NCBI GenBank assembly: GCA_009845905.1
Contig: VXYS01000004.1
Location: 62,001 to 126,000 of the forward strand
Direction of reading: 5' to 3'
Source of the DNA: Gammaproteobacteria bacterium
GTDB lineage: Bacteria > Pseudomonadota > Gammaproteobacteria > Steroidobacterales > Foliamicaceae
DNA length: 64,000 bases
Shown here: positions 52,002 to 60,576 of the stretch, piece by piece
How the letters are laid out: each line of letters begins with the position of its first letter
Position numbering within the stretch: the first letter of the stretch is position 1
Position numbers and translations under genes: made by a program
Notes under the pieces: generated by a model
Told to the model about the DNA's origin: nothing
Database searches by the model: none
What the model saw: the letters and a program-made list of their open reading frames with translations, nothing else

Positions 52002-52177
52002 GCGCGCAGCTCCCAGGCGCCCTCTTCCGGCGCAACGTTCAGGTGCCGGATACGCCGGTGCACGCCGCGCAGGCGCCGTCGGGCGGTCAGCAGCAATCCC
52101 GCCAGGATCGCAAACGACAGCCCCACACAGGGCCAGACGAACGCAGCGTAGCCGCCCATGGCCAGAAAATCGCTCAT
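51998..52177 (-). CDS. ccmD: Heme exporter accessory protein CcmD
   Basis: A 59-residue protein. The reading frame is bounded by ATGA overlaps with ccmC upstream and ccmE downstream. It starts 'MSDFLAMGGYAAFVWPCVG', has one transmembrane helix at about 10-31 and a basic cytosolic tail 'RRRLRGVHRRIRHL', the classic CcmD layout. It helps release holo-CcmE from CcmABC. Confidence 0.92.
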   Translation of the reverse strand: MSDFLAMGGYAAFVWPCVGLSFAILAGLLLTARRRLRGVHRRIRHLNVAPEEGAWELRA

Positions 52178-52923
52178 GCGCCCACCGCCACCACGTCGCG
52201 CACCCAGCGGGCGCCGCGCTCGCGCAGCAGCACTTCCGCCCGTGCCCGGGTCAGCGTGACCGCAAGGGAAAACAGCACCGCTCCCACTATCATGACCAGC
52301 AGGGGCCAAAGCATATCCCAGGTGATCGCCGGCGCCGCCAGGCGAGAAATGGTCGGCCCCTGGTGCAGGCTGCTCCACCATTCCACCGAGAACTTGATGA
52401 TCGGCAGGTTCACAACGCCCACCACCGCGAGAATGCCGGCCGCGCGGTCGGCGGTCGAACGCTCTTCCAGCGAGGCGTGCAGCAGCATGTAGCCCAGGTA
52501 GAGGAAGAACATCACCAGCACCGAGGTCAGCCGGGCGTCGCCCCAGCTCCAGTAAGCGCCCCACATGGGCTTGCCCCAGAGCATGCCGGTGGCCAGCGCC
52601 AGACCGGTAAATGCCAGGCCCACCGGCGCCGTGGCCGCCGAGATGGCGTAGGCGAGCTTCATCCGCCACACCAGCCCGATCGCCGAGCCGATGGCCATCA
52701 GCGCATAGAGCTGCATCGCGAGGTAGGCGGCCGGCACGTGGAAATAGATGATGCGGTAGGCATCGCCCTGCTGGTAGTCCGGCGGCGCGAGAAGCAAGCC
52801 GCCGAAAGCTCCGACCGCGATGGCCGCAAGGCCGGACCAAAGCATCCAGGGCTCGATACGCCCCGCGATCCGGTAGAAATGGGGCGGCGAAGCCAGCTTG
52901 TGCAGCCAATTGGGAAGTCGCAT
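52174..52923 (-). CDS. ccmC: Heme transporter CcmC
   Basis: A 249-residue protein with six helices. The WWD domain reads 'KPMWGAYWSWGDARLTS'; compared with the usual WGTWWVWDARLTS there is an extra Gly between the last Trp and the Asp. 'DYQQGDAYRIIYFHVPAAYLA' and 'HQGPTI' contain the conserved heme-ligand His residues. It loads heme onto CcmE with CcmAB. The 155-bp gap to ccmB is unusual for this operon and contains a repeat. Confidence 0.95.
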   Translation of the reverse strand: MRLPNWLHKLASPPHFYRIAGRIEPWMLWSGLAAIAVGAFGGLLLAPPDYQQGDAYRIIYFHVPAAYLAMQLYALMAIGSAIGLVWRMKLAYAISAATAPVGLAFTGLALATGMLWGKPMWGAYWSWGDARLTSVLVMFFLYLGYMLLHASLEERSTADRAAGILAVVGVVNLPIIKFSVEWWSSLHQGPTISRLAAPAITWDMLWPLLVMIVGAVLFSLAVTLTRARAEVLLRERGARWVRDVVAVGA

Positions 52924-52990
52924 CTTGGGCAGCCGGACGGGGTGAGTATCGGGCGAAGTTCAGCCCCTTATTTTAGCCTGTAGCCTGGGC

Positions 52991-53076
52991 GAGATGGCGT
53001 CCCGCACCCCACACCGGGAGTGAGGGATGACCCTCGCGGCTTCCCGGCTTCGGAGAGGGTGGGACGCCCTCCCTCC
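52991..53076 (-). repeat. GGGCGTCCC hairpin repeat element inside the ccm operon
   Basis: On the minus strand, 53076-53017 matches the two-module copy at 15827-15887: GGAGGGAGGGCGTCCCACCC then GCGAGGGTCATCCCTCACTC. A further half-copy in the opposite orientation, GATGGCGTCCCGCACCCC, lies at 52993-53010. It fills the ccmB-ccmC gap. Confidence 0.65.
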
Positions 53077-53078
53077 AT

Positions 53079-53744
53079 TTAATTTACAGTGGCGCGCAGA
53101 GCAGCGCCCGCGGCCCACGGTAAAAGACCCACGGCCACCAGCAGGAACGCTCCGAGCATCATCAGCGGCGCGCTTGCCGGCAGACCGTCAACCGCCAGCT
53201 CCGTCCCGCGCACGCCGAACAGCAAGACCGGCAATGCCAGCGGCAGGACCAGCAGCGCCAGCAAACCCACGCCGCGGCGCAGTCCCGCCGTCAGGGCGGC
53301 AGCCACGGTCGCCAGCAGGATCAGCGCCGGCGTCCCCAGCGCCAGCGTCGCCGGGAGGACCAGCAGCGCCGTTCCTTCCATTCCGTAGCTGGCCGCCAGC
53401 AGCGGCGACAGAACCACAAGCGGCAGCCCGAACACGCACCAGTTGGCGACGGCCTTGGCCAACGCCAGCCAGGCCGGATCGACCGTACTCAGGAGCATCA
53501 GGTCCAGTGTCCCGTCGTCCCGGTCCGGCTGAAACAACAACGGCATGGCCAGTAGCATCGAGAGAAAGGCCACCACCCAGATCACACCCGCGCCCCACTG
53601 CGCAAGCAGCTCCGGCTCCAGTCCCGCGACGATTGAAAAAAGGGAAGTGGAGATAAGGAAAAATGCAACATTAATAATGATATGTATCCATTTCTTGAAG
53701 TAGATCAAGAATTCATGCTGCAGAACAGTCAGCCAGATGCTCAT
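53079..53744 (-). CDS. ccmB: Heme exporter permease CcmB
   Basis: A 221-residue protein with six helices. 'FQPDRDDGTLDLMLLS' and 'KAVANWCVFGLPLVVLSPLLAASYGM' are CcmB signatures. ATG at 53744 overlaps the ccmA stop as ATGA; longer upstream frames lie within ccmA. The first helix, 'FLIYFKKWIHIIINVAFFLI', is encoded by unusually AT-rich codons (19 G or C in 53641-53700). It forms the ABC complex with CcmA and CcmC. Confidence 0.94.
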   Translation of the reverse strand: MSIWLTVLQHEFLIYFKKWIHIIINVAFFLISTSLFSIVAGLEPELLAQWGAGVIWVVAFLSMLLAMPLLFQPDRDDGTLDLMLLSTVDPAWLALAKAVANWCVFGLPLVVLSPLLAASYGMEGTALLVLPATLALGTPALILLATVAAALTAGLRRGVGLLALLVLPLALPVLLFGVRGTELAVDGLPASAPLMMLGAFLLVAVGLLPWAAGAALRATVN

Positions 53745-54355
53745 CTGCCGACCCCAAGAAGCAATTGCGCGACCGGGCCCGGGAAATCCCAATCCAGACG
53801 ATGCCCCGCCAACACCGCACAACCACCACCGCCGAGATGCGAGCCGAGCTCGTGCTGCAACCACTCCCTGCCCTTCGCATCCAGGTTGGCATCCGGCTCG
53901 TCCAGCAACCATAGTGGCGGCCCGGCACCGATCAGACCGGCCAGCGCCAACCGCCGGCGCTGGCCATACGACAGTTGCGAGGCAGTCCGCTCCTCCAGAC
54001 CGCTCAGGCCCGCCTTCTCAAGCAGTTCGTCCTCCCGCCCCGACGATCCCGCAAGCCGCAGCGTAAAGGCCAGGTTGCGGCGCACGCTCAATTCCGGCTT
54101 GACTCCGTCCTTGTGGCCCAGCCACCCCAGGCTGCGCAGATAGCGCACAGGATCGCTCCTGAACCCGACGCCGTTCAGCTCGACGGTCCCCGATTCCAGC
54201 GGCAGCAGGCCCGCCAGGGCGCGCAACAACGAGGTCTTGCCCGAACCGTTCGGTCCCTTCAGCAGCAATAGCGCACCAGGCGCGAGACTGAAGGACAGTT
54301 CGTGGAAAAGGCGCCGTTCCCCGCGCCAGAGAGTCAGCCCCTGCGCCGCAAGCAT
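53741..54355 (-). CDS. ccmA: Heme exporter ATP-binding protein CcmA
   Basis: A 204-residue ABC ATPase. Walker A 'LKGPNGSGKTSLLRALAGLL', a signature 'QLSYGQRRRLALAGL' (LSYGQ in place of LSGGQ), Walker B 'LWLLDEPDANLD' and 'LAGHR' switch His are all present. It powers release of holo-CcmE. ATG at 54355 lies 8 bp after the stop of the dehydrogenase gene, suggesting a shared transcript. Confidence 0.95.
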   Translation of the reverse strand: MLAAQGLTLWRGERRLFHELSFSLAPGALLLLKGPNGSGKTSLLRALAGLLPLESGTVELNGVGFRSDPVRYLRSLGWLGHKDGVKPELSVRRNLAFTLRLAGSSGREDELLEKAGLSGLEERTASQLSYGQRRRLALAGLIGAGPPLWLLDEPDANLDAKGREWLQHELGSHLGGGGCAVLAGHRLDWDFPGPVAQLLLGVGR

Positions 54356-54363
54356 CGCGGTTT

Positions 54364-55371
54364 TTAACTGATTCTCACAAGCAGCTTGCCGAAATGCTCG
54401 CCTCGGGTGATCGACCCGATGGCCTCCGGGCCTTCCGGCAGGGAATACTCGCGATCGATCACGGCGGAAATGCCGTGCTCGACCAGGTGAGCGCTCAATG
54501 CCCGGTGGTCGTCGCGAGCGCCGACCGTAATCCCATGAATTCCGGCGCATTTTCCGATCAGGCCCATCGCGTTCAACTCGGCGCTGACGCCGCCCAACGC
54601 GCCCAGGACCCCGATCGAGCCGCCCAACCCAAGGGCCTGCAGCGATTGCCCCAGCGTGCCCATGCCGCCGGTCTCCACCACCACGTCTACGCCGCCTCCG
54701 GCGCGTTGGAAGGCTTCCGCCCCCCACTCGGGCGTCTGCCTGTAGTTGATCGTTTCATCCGCGCCCAATTCCCTGGCGCGCTCCAGCTTCTCGTCGCTGG
54801 AGGAAGTGATGACCGCGGTCGCTCCGAAGGCCTTCGCGATCTGCAGTGCAAAGATGGATACCCCGCCGGTGCCCAGCAGCAAAACCTTCGAGTCCGGCCC
54901 CACCGGACCGCCGCAATGCAGCGCAGTCCAGGCGGTCACGCCCGCGCAGGCCAGCGACGCCGCCGTTTCGATGCTCATTTCGTCGGGCACGGGCAGCAAT
55001 GCCGATTCCGGAAACACGCCCAATTCGGTGAGCGCCCCCGGCGCCTCGCATCCGCTGGTGCGGGTACGAACGCCGGGTCGCACCGGCTGCGACTCCCAGT
55101 CCTGCCAGAACACCGTCATGACGCGGTCCCCCGGCTGAAAATCCGTGACGTCGGAGCCGACCGATTCGACCTCCCCTGCCCCGTCGGACAACGGAATCAG
55201 CGGGTATTCCTTCCCGCCGCCGTAGATGCCGGCGCAGATCATGAAGTCCCGGTAGTTGATCGCCGCTGCCTGCATACGCACACGCACCTCGCCCGGCCCG
55301 GGCTCCGGCGCCGCGGCCGAAACGACCTCCAGGTTCTCCAGGCCGGACGCCGTCAACTGCACGCACTTCAT
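54364..55371 (-). CDS. Zinc-free alcohol dehydrogenase/quinone reductase-like protein
   Basis: A 335-residue medium-chain reductase. 'AAAINYRDFMICAGIYGGG' replaces the catalytic zinc ligands of true alcohol dehydrogenases, and 'VLLLGTGGVSIFALQIAKAFGA' is the NAD(P) fold. 'IPLSDGAGEVESVGSDV' and 'GDRVMTVFWQDW' are typical of the YhdH/quinone reductase branch. It likely reduces an enone or aldehyde with NADPH. It precedes ccmA by 8 bp, so the ccm operon may be read from its promoter in the 182-bp gap 55372-55553. Confidence 0.88.
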   Translation of the reverse strand: MKCVQLTASGLENLEVVSAAAPEPGPGEVRVRMQAAAINYRDFMICAGIYGGGKEYPLIPLSDGAGEVESVGSDVTDFQPGDRVMTVFWQDWESQPVRPGVRTRTSGCEAPGALTELGVFPESALLPVPDEMSIETAASLACAGVTAWTALHCGGPVGPDSKVLLLGTGGVSIFALQIAKAFGATAVITSSSDEKLERARELGADETINYRQTPEWGAEAFQRAGGGVDVVVETGGMGTLGQSLQALGLGGSIGVLGALGGVSAELNAMGLIGKCAGIHGITVGARDDHRALSAHLVEHGISAVIDREYSLPEGPEAIGSITRGEHFGKLLVRIS

Positions 55372-55553
55372 AGTTTTCTCCTTCGCAAAGTCCCAAACGA
55401 ATCGCTGCTGAAGGGCGGATTTTGCCCTATTCCCGTCAAAAAGGGATTTCCATGGACTGACCGTGCCGTCTTGCCGCCGGCACTAGCCAACAGCGCCGAT
55501 TCTGTATAGCCTTAGGGCACAGGGGATACACGCATTGACCGGGGACCGCGAAC

Positions 55554-56678
55554 ATGCAGAAACCGACACTGAAGGACGTTTACCGCCCCACCCATGACGA
55601 GGGGGCCAGGCACGCATTCGTAGGCGCATTGAAAGGTTACCTGAACGGCCCGCTGGAAGCGCGCCTTGCGGGTCACTACGAGGAAAACCTCAAACACGCA
55701 TATGTCGAGGCACGCGGGCGCGAACCGGAGAACCGCACCGAGGGTACCGAAGCGTTTCGCGAGGACCACCTGTACCAGCTTTGGGGCAGCTCGGTGTACA
55801 CGTCCCAGAATTTGATGTGGGAGACGGTGGGCGAAACCTGCGATCGGCTGTTGCCGGAATTTGAGGCGCGGCGGCAGACACTGGCGACACAGGGACCGCA
55901 AGGCCGTCTCGAACTGGACGAAGGTTTCGTTCCCCCGGATCCCATCCGTCGCGTGGAGATTCATCGCCAGCCGGGCGGCTATTTCGGGCAAGCGGACGAT
56001 ACCAGCCTGCGCCTGGGCATGGATTACATGGGCACGGGCGAACTCTATCGCGCCGCCAAGGGCCTGTCGGAAGGCGACGAGGTCGGCGACCCGGGGATGG
56101 GCAAATTCCTCCTTGGCGCGCTAGGGCGCCGGTTTCCCGATGTCGATCCCGGTTCCGTGCTCGACATGGGTTGCGGCGTCGGCGTCCACACGATTGCCTA
56201 CAAGCAGGCTTTTCCGACTGCGGACGTGTGGGGCGTGGATCTGTCCGCGCCTTTTCTGCGGTTCGCGCACGTCTGGGCCGAAGACAAGGGACTGGCGATC
56301 AACTACAGGCAGGCCTGCGCAAGCGAGACCGGTTTCGCCGACGGCCGGTTCGACCTGATCGTCTCGCACATCATGTTCCACGAAACCTGGCACGATGTGC
56401 TGTCCGGCATCATGGCCGAGGCCCATCGCCTGCTGGCGCCCGGCGGGATCTTCCTGAATGCCGATGTGCCCTATCAGCCCCAACGTTTGACGATGACCAA
56501 GCAGGTCACCAACCACTGGCAGGTCGTCAACAACGGCGAACCGTTCTGGACCGGCTTTGCCGATACCGATGTCCGCCAGGCCGTGATCGACGGCGGCTTC
56601 GACCCGCGGCATGTCTTTGCCGAATACGACCCGCTGGGTTCGGGCCATTACTTCATATTCGGCGGGGTCAAGGCGTGA
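55554..56678 (+). CDS. Class I SAM-dependent methyltransferase
   Basis: A 374-residue enzyme. The N-terminal 180 residues are a helical extension of unknown fold; the Rossmann methyltransferase begins with 'SVLDMGCGVGVHTIAYKQ' near residue 200, then 'VWGVDLSAPFLRFAHVWA' and 'DGRFDLIVSHIMFHE'. 'AEAHRLLAPGGIFLNADVP' completes it. The substrate cannot be assigned; the family layout is similar to small-molecule methyltransferases of the UbiE type. It shares a GTGA overlap with the following small gene. Confidence 0.87.
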   Translation: MQKPTLKDVYRPTHDEGARHAFVGALKGYLNGPLEARLAGHYEENLKHAYVEARGREPENRTEGTEAFREDHLYQLWGSSVYTSQNLMWETVGETCDRLLPEFEARRQTLATQGPQGRLELDEGFVPPDPIRRVEIHRQPGGYFGQADDTSLRLGMDYMGTGELYRAAKGLSEGDEVGDPGMGKFLLGALGRRFPDVDPGSVLDMGCGVGVHTIAYKQAFPTADVWGVDLSAPFLRFAHVWAEDKGLAINYRQACASETGFADGRFDLIVSHIMFHETWHDVLSGIMAEAHRLLAPGGIFLNADVPYQPQRLTMTKQVTNHWQVVNNGEPFWTGFADTDVRQAVIDGGFDPRHVFAEYDPLGSGHYFIFGGVKA

Positions 56679-56959
56679 CGACAACCCCCGGCGCCGATGC
56701 CGCGCGGCCCCACAAGCTGCCGCGGCCGCGCCAGATCCAGGAACTGAACCCCGATCAGCTGGTAGCGGTCATCTGGCGGCTGGCGATGGAAATCTGCGTG
56801 CTGCGCGACCGGCTCGGCACGCACGAGGCCCTGCTTGCCGATCAAAACGTGCTGTCGCGCGAGGACATCGAATCCTATTCGCCTTCGCAGGGCGAAACGG
56901 CCGCCCGTCTCAAGGCCCGCACCGAATTGATCGAGAACATCATCAACGACCTGAGCTAG
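56675..56959 (+). CDS. Small conserved helical protein of unknown function
   Basis: A 94-residue cytosolic protein starting with GTG at 56675, overlapping the methyltransferase stop. After a basic, proline-rich N-terminus it is predicted fully helical: 'LNPDQLVAVIWRLAMEICVL' and 'ETAARLKARTELIENIINDL' would form an antiparallel helical pair or coiled coil. No motif is recognised. Translational coupling suggests a partner subunit for the methyltransferase. Confidence 0.6.
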   Translation: MTTTPGADAARPHKLPRPRQIQELNPDQLVAVIWRLAMEICVLRDRLGTHEALLADQNVLSREDIESYSPSQGETAARLKARTELIENIINDLS

Positions 56960-56985
56960 CCCGAAACGGCCACGAGGAGGAAGTC

Positions 56986-57864
56986 ATGTGCGATGACCGG
57001 ACATACAGGGAATCCCGCAAGTATCTGAATAACAGGAACGAGCTGAGCCGGCGCAGGTTCAACGCGCTTTCGGCCGGGGCCGGGCTGGCGATGCTGCTGC
57101 CACGGGCAGCCGACGCGCAGGAGGTCACCGAGCAGGACGTCGAAGTCACCACGCCCGACGGCGTCGCGGACTGCTATTTCGTACATCCCGCGTCCGGACG
57201 CCATCCCGGCGTCCTGGTGTGGCCGGACATCCTGGGCCTGCGCCCGGCGTTCAGGCAGATGGGCCGGCGGCTCGCCGAGTCGGGCTACTCGGTCCTCGTG
57301 GTCAATCCCTTCTACCGCTCGGCGCGGGCGCCGGTCGTGCCCGAAGGAGCGACCTTTCAGGACGAGTCGGTCAGGAACACGGTATTTCCGCTCTATCAAC
57401 AGCTCAGCGCCGAAACCCATATCACCGACGCGCGGGCCTTTGTCGATTTCCTCGACGCCCAGGCGGCCGTCGATCCGGACCGCAGGATGGGCACGACCGG
57501 TTACTGCATGGGCGGCCCGATGACGATGCGCACAGCCTGGGCGCGCTCCGACCGTATCGGCGCCGGCGCCTCCTTCCACGGCGGCGGGCTCGTGACCGAC
57601 AGCCCGGACAGCCCGCACCTGCTCGTTGGCGAAATGAACGCGCACTACCTGTTCGCCGTCGCCGAGAACGACGACGAAAGCGATCCCGAAGCGAAGAACG
57701 TGTTGCGCGAAACCTTCGCGGCCGCCGGACTACCCGCTGAGATCGAGGTCTATGAGGGGGCGCTGCACGGCTGGTGCCCGCCGGACTCTTCGGTCTATAA
57801 CGAAGCGCAGGCCGAACGGGCCTGGAGTCGCCTGCTCGTCCTGTTCGAAACCGCGCTCGCCTGA
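56986..57864 (+). CDS. Tat-exported dienelactone hydrolase family protein
   Basis: A 292-residue alpha/beta hydrolase. ATG at 56986 follows GAGGAGG and gives an N-terminus with a twin-arginine signal, 'LSRRRFNALSAGAGLAML', ending near ADA. Nucleophile Cys lies in 'GTTGYCMGGPM', and 'HGWCPPDSSVYNEAQAERAW' holds the catalytic His; an Asp precedes it in 'VAENDDESDP'. The Cys nucleophile and fold match dienelactone hydrolases, which open lactones or esters. Export to the periplasm is unusual for the ring-cleavage enzyme and implies another substrate. Confidence 0.88.
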   Translation: MCDDRTYRESRKYLNNRNELSRRRFNALSAGAGLAMLLPRAADAQEVTEQDVEVTTPDGVADCYFVHPASGRHPGVLVWPDILGLRPAFRQMGRRLAESGYSVLVVNPFYRSARAPVVPEGATFQDESVRNTVFPLYQQLSAETHITDARAFVDFLDAQAAVDPDRRMGTTGYCMGGPMTMRTAWARSDRIGAGASFHGGGLVTDSPDSPHLLVGEMNAHYLFAVAENDDESDPEAKNVLRETFAAAGLPAEIEVYEGALHGWCPPDSSVYNEAQAERAWSRLLVLFETALA

Positions 57865-57937
57865 CGCGACCCCGGTCCCGGCGGGACGCCGGGCGAAAAG
57901 AGGAAGAGCAGATGCCTTTCAGGGAGACAAGCGCGCG

Positions 57938-59536
57938 GTGAACACGGATTCAATCCGCTTGCCTCTGATCCTGCTTTCCGGTCTGCTGACCCTCGGCGGT
58001 TGCGGAGAATCCACGAACGCACCGAGCGGCGCGCCCGGCTTCGACATTCTGCTCCTCAACGGATCGGTTTATCGAGGCGGCGCAGGAGGAGCCTTCGAGT
58101 CGGTCGATGTCGGCATTCGCAACGGCGAAATCGCCTACATCGGGAATGCTCACGAAGACGGGGTCGATGCCCGGCGGCGCCTCGATGCAACGGGTCTCAT
58201 CGTGGCGCCGGGATTCATCGATCCGCACACACATGCGCTCACCGAGCTACGCAGTGCGGCGGCAAACAGCAATCTGAACTACCTGATGCAAGGCGTTACG
58301 ACGGTTTTCACGGGTAACGACGGTGAAGGCCCCGCCTCGCTCGAGGAGACGATCGAGCATCTGAACTCCAACGGCATCGGTACCAATGCGGCCCTGTACG
58401 TCGGCCACGGCAGCCTCCGAAACAGCGTGATGGCGGGTGCATACCGGGCGCCAACCGCAGAGGAGCTCGCGCAAATGAAGAGCCTCGTCGCCAAGGCCAT
58501 GGAAAGCGGTGCGCTGGGCCTGTCGACCGGACTCTACTACGTGCCGGGCTACTTCGCCGACACGGAGGAAGTCATCGCGCTTGCACGGGTGGCCGCCGAG
58601 TACGGCGGCATCTACGACACTCACGTCCGCGACGAGAGCACCTACAACATTGGATTGATTGCCGCAATCGACGAGGCGCTTCGCATCGGGCGCGAAGCGC
58701 GGATTCCCGTCAACATCGCGCACATCAAGGCTCTCGGCGTCGACGTCTGGGGCGAAAGCGCCAGGGTCATCGAAAGGATGGAGCAGGCGCGAAAAGCCGG
58801 GCAACGGGTCACGGCGGACCAGTATCCATGGTCGGCGTCAGGCACTCATCTGCGCAACACGCTGCTCCCCCGAGCCGTTCTGGCCGGCGCCGGAACGGAT
58901 TACTTCGAACGACTTCGGGACCCCCGGATCCTGGCGAAAATCCGCCCGGAGATGCAGGAGAACCTGCGCCGCCGAGGGGGTCCGGATTCGTTATTGATCG
59001 TCGCGGCGGACAACCCGGATATCGTCGGCAAGACGCTGGCCGATATAGCGGGCGAACGCGGCGAGGACCCGATCGACACGGCCGTGGACATCATGACCGA
59101 AGGATCCACGCGAGTCGCGTCTTTCAACATGCATGCCGATGACATCAGGGCCTTCATGCAACAGAAATGGGTCATGACCTCGTCCGACGGGACGGACGGC
59201 CATCCGCGTAAGTACGCAAGTTTTCCGAAGAAGTACAGGGATTACGTGCTCGAAGAACAACTCATCTCGCTGGAGGATTTTCTTTATCGCAGCTCGGGAC
59301 TGGCCGCGGAAACGTTCGGCCTCGCCGGGCGGGGACGGATCGAGATCGGATACGTGGCCGACGTGGTCGCGTTCGATCCGGAAACGTTTGCGCCGGTGGC
59401 GACGTTTGCGGCCTGGAACAGGCTGTCGGAAGGGCTCGTCTACTCCATCGTCAACGGTCAGCTCGTCGTCGATAAAGGAAGTTACACGGGCATCCTTCCC
59501 GGAATCGTCTTGCGGAAGAGAAACGACCGCAGCTAG
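57938..59536 (+). CDS. Lipoprotein amidohydrolase, N-acyl-D-amino-acid deacylase type
   Basis: A 532-residue metal-dependent hydrolase anchored as a lipoprotein: GTG start after AGGGAGA, then a signal with lipobox LGGC. The amidohydrolase barrel has 'GFIDPHTHALTEL' (metal-binding HxH), 'QGVTTVFTGNDGEG', 'IYDTHVRDE', 'VNIAHIKALG' and 'TSSDGTDG' (catalytic Asp). This pattern is that of the D-aminoacylase/dihydroorotase-like branch, which removes N-acyl groups from D-amino acids. A cell-envelope location suits processing of imported D-amino acid conjugates, for example from peptidoglycan debris. Confidence 0.87.
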   Translation: MNTDSIRLPLILLSGLLTLGGCGESTNAPSGAPGFDILLLNGSVYRGGAGGAFESVDVGIRNGEIAYIGNAHEDGVDARRRLDATGLIVAPGFIDPHTHALTELRSAAANSNLNYLMQGVTTVFTGNDGEGPASLEETIEHLNSNGIGTNAALYVGHGSLRNSVMAGAYRAPTAEELAQMKSLVAKAMESGALGLSTGLYYVPGYFADTEEVIALARVAAEYGGIYDTHVRDESTYNIGLIAAIDEALRIGREARIPVNIAHIKALGVDVWGESARVIERMEQARKAGQRVTADQYPWSASGTHLRNTLLPRAVLAGAGTDYFERLRDPRILAKIRPEMQENLRRRGGPDSLLIVAADNPDIVGKTLADIAGERGEDPIDTAVDIMTEGSTRVASFNMHADDIRAFMQQKWVMTSSDGTDGHPRKYASFPKKYRDYVLEEQLISLEDFLYRSSGLAAETFGLAGRGRIEIGYVADVVAFDPETFAPVATFAAWNRLSEGLVYSIVNGQLVVDKGSYTGILPGIVLRKRNDRS

Positions 59537-59573
59537 TGTGCCGTTCGTGCTTCCTCGCCTTTTGTGCTCCCTC

Positions 59574-59673
59574 GCCCTTTGTTCGTCCCTCTCCTCGTTG
59601 GAGACGCCATCCTGGCTCGATTCTCGCTGTCCATGCTCCAACGCTCCCACGAGGAGAGGGACGAACAAAGGGC
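59574..59673. repeat. 25-bp perfect inverted repeat with 50-bp spacer
   Basis: Bases 59574-59598 and 59649-59673 are perfect inverse complements over 25 bp (arms contain CCCTTTGTTCGTCCCTCTCC). Inside, GTTGGAG (59597-59603) can also pair with CTCCAAC (59636-59642). It fills the gap between two convergent genes and its right arm ends one base from the LysR stop. It is longer than an ordinary terminator and has no T-tract. Confidence 0.72.
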
Positions 59674-60576
59674 TCAGCTGTCGCCTCGACCCAGGAACTC
59701 TCGCGTTCTGATCTGCAGGTGTTCGACGAACTGACGGGCCATCATGGACAGCGGCCGGAAATCCGCATGGATGACCGAAATCGGAAACTGAATCGTGGGG
59801 GCCAGACGCCAGATCTTGACATCATCATGGCCCGCCGACAATGCCGTGATCTCGTCAACGATGGTAATCCCGGTCCCATCGGCCACCAGCGATTTGGCGA
59901 CATGGTAGGTATCGCAGGTCACGATAGTCTTGAATTCCGTGCTGCGGTCTTCCAGCCGCCTGGTCAGCACCTGCCCGAGAGGGCTCCTGCCGCTGAGCTT
60001 GATGAACGGAAGATTACCCAGGTCCCGGATGTTCACGACCGCCTTGTCGGATATTTTCAAATGCACCGGCGCCAGCACCACGAACTCGGCAGTAGCGATT
60101 TCGTCGATGCCCAGGCCCGGTTTCGACGGCGGATCGAATGCCAGGCCGATATCGATGCGCTGTTCCTCGAGAGCCAGCGCCATCTCCTCGTAGTGAAGCG
60201 TTTCAATTCCGAACGCCGTCTTGCCGTGGGCAAGGAGAAAAGACGAAACTGTGGATGGCAGCAACTGGAGGCCGAATGCCGGCGTGGCGGCGACGCGAAT
60301 CCGGGATTCGTCGGACGACTGTAGATTTCGCGCCAGGCGTCGAAGCTGCTCCATATTCTGGTACACGGTCGAGACGCTCTTGAACAGCCGATGCGCTTCG
60401 GGCGTGGGTATCAATGCGCCCCGAACGCGCTCGAACAGCGCATATCCCAGAACCTGTTCCGCGTGCGCCAGCACTTTGCTGACGGATGGCTGCGTGACAT
60501 TGAGGACCCTGGCAGCGGCCGTTATGGAACCGCTTGAGTAGACGGCGTGAAACACTTCGGCGTGGCGCAATCTCAT
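59674..60576 (-). CDS. LysR-family transcriptional regulator
   Basis: A 300-residue LysR regulator. The N-terminal winged helix-turn-helix reads 'LRHAEVFHAVYSSGSITAAA' then 'LNVTQPSVSKVLAHAEQVLG', and a periplasmic-binding-like effector domain follows from about residue 90. Neighbouring D-aminoacylase (convergent) and TonB receptor (divergent, 258 bp away) are its probable targets; LysR proteins usually control a divergent gene. The effector is unknown. Confidence 0.93.
   Translation of the reverse strand: MRLRHAEVFHAVYSSGSITAAARVLNVTQPSVSKVLAHAEQVLGYALFERVRGALIPTPEAHRLFKSVSTVYQNMEQLRRLARNLQSSDESRIRVAATPAFGLQLLPSTVSSFLLAHGKTAFGIETLHYEEMALALEEQRIDIGLAFDPPSKPGLGIDEIATAEFVVLAPVHLKISDKAVVNIRDLGNLPFIKLSGRSPLGQVLTRRLEDRSTEFKTIVTCDTYHVAKSLVADGTGITIVDEITALSAGHDDVKIWRLAPTIQFPISVIHADFRPLSMMARQFVEHLQIRTREFLGRGDS

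Noticed and set aside
49779..52151. 790-codon open frame antisense to ccmF and ccmE
   Set aside because: It lies wholly opposite intact ccm genes and its protein is low-complexity His/Gln/Arg-rich, as expected from a shadow frame in high-GC DNA.
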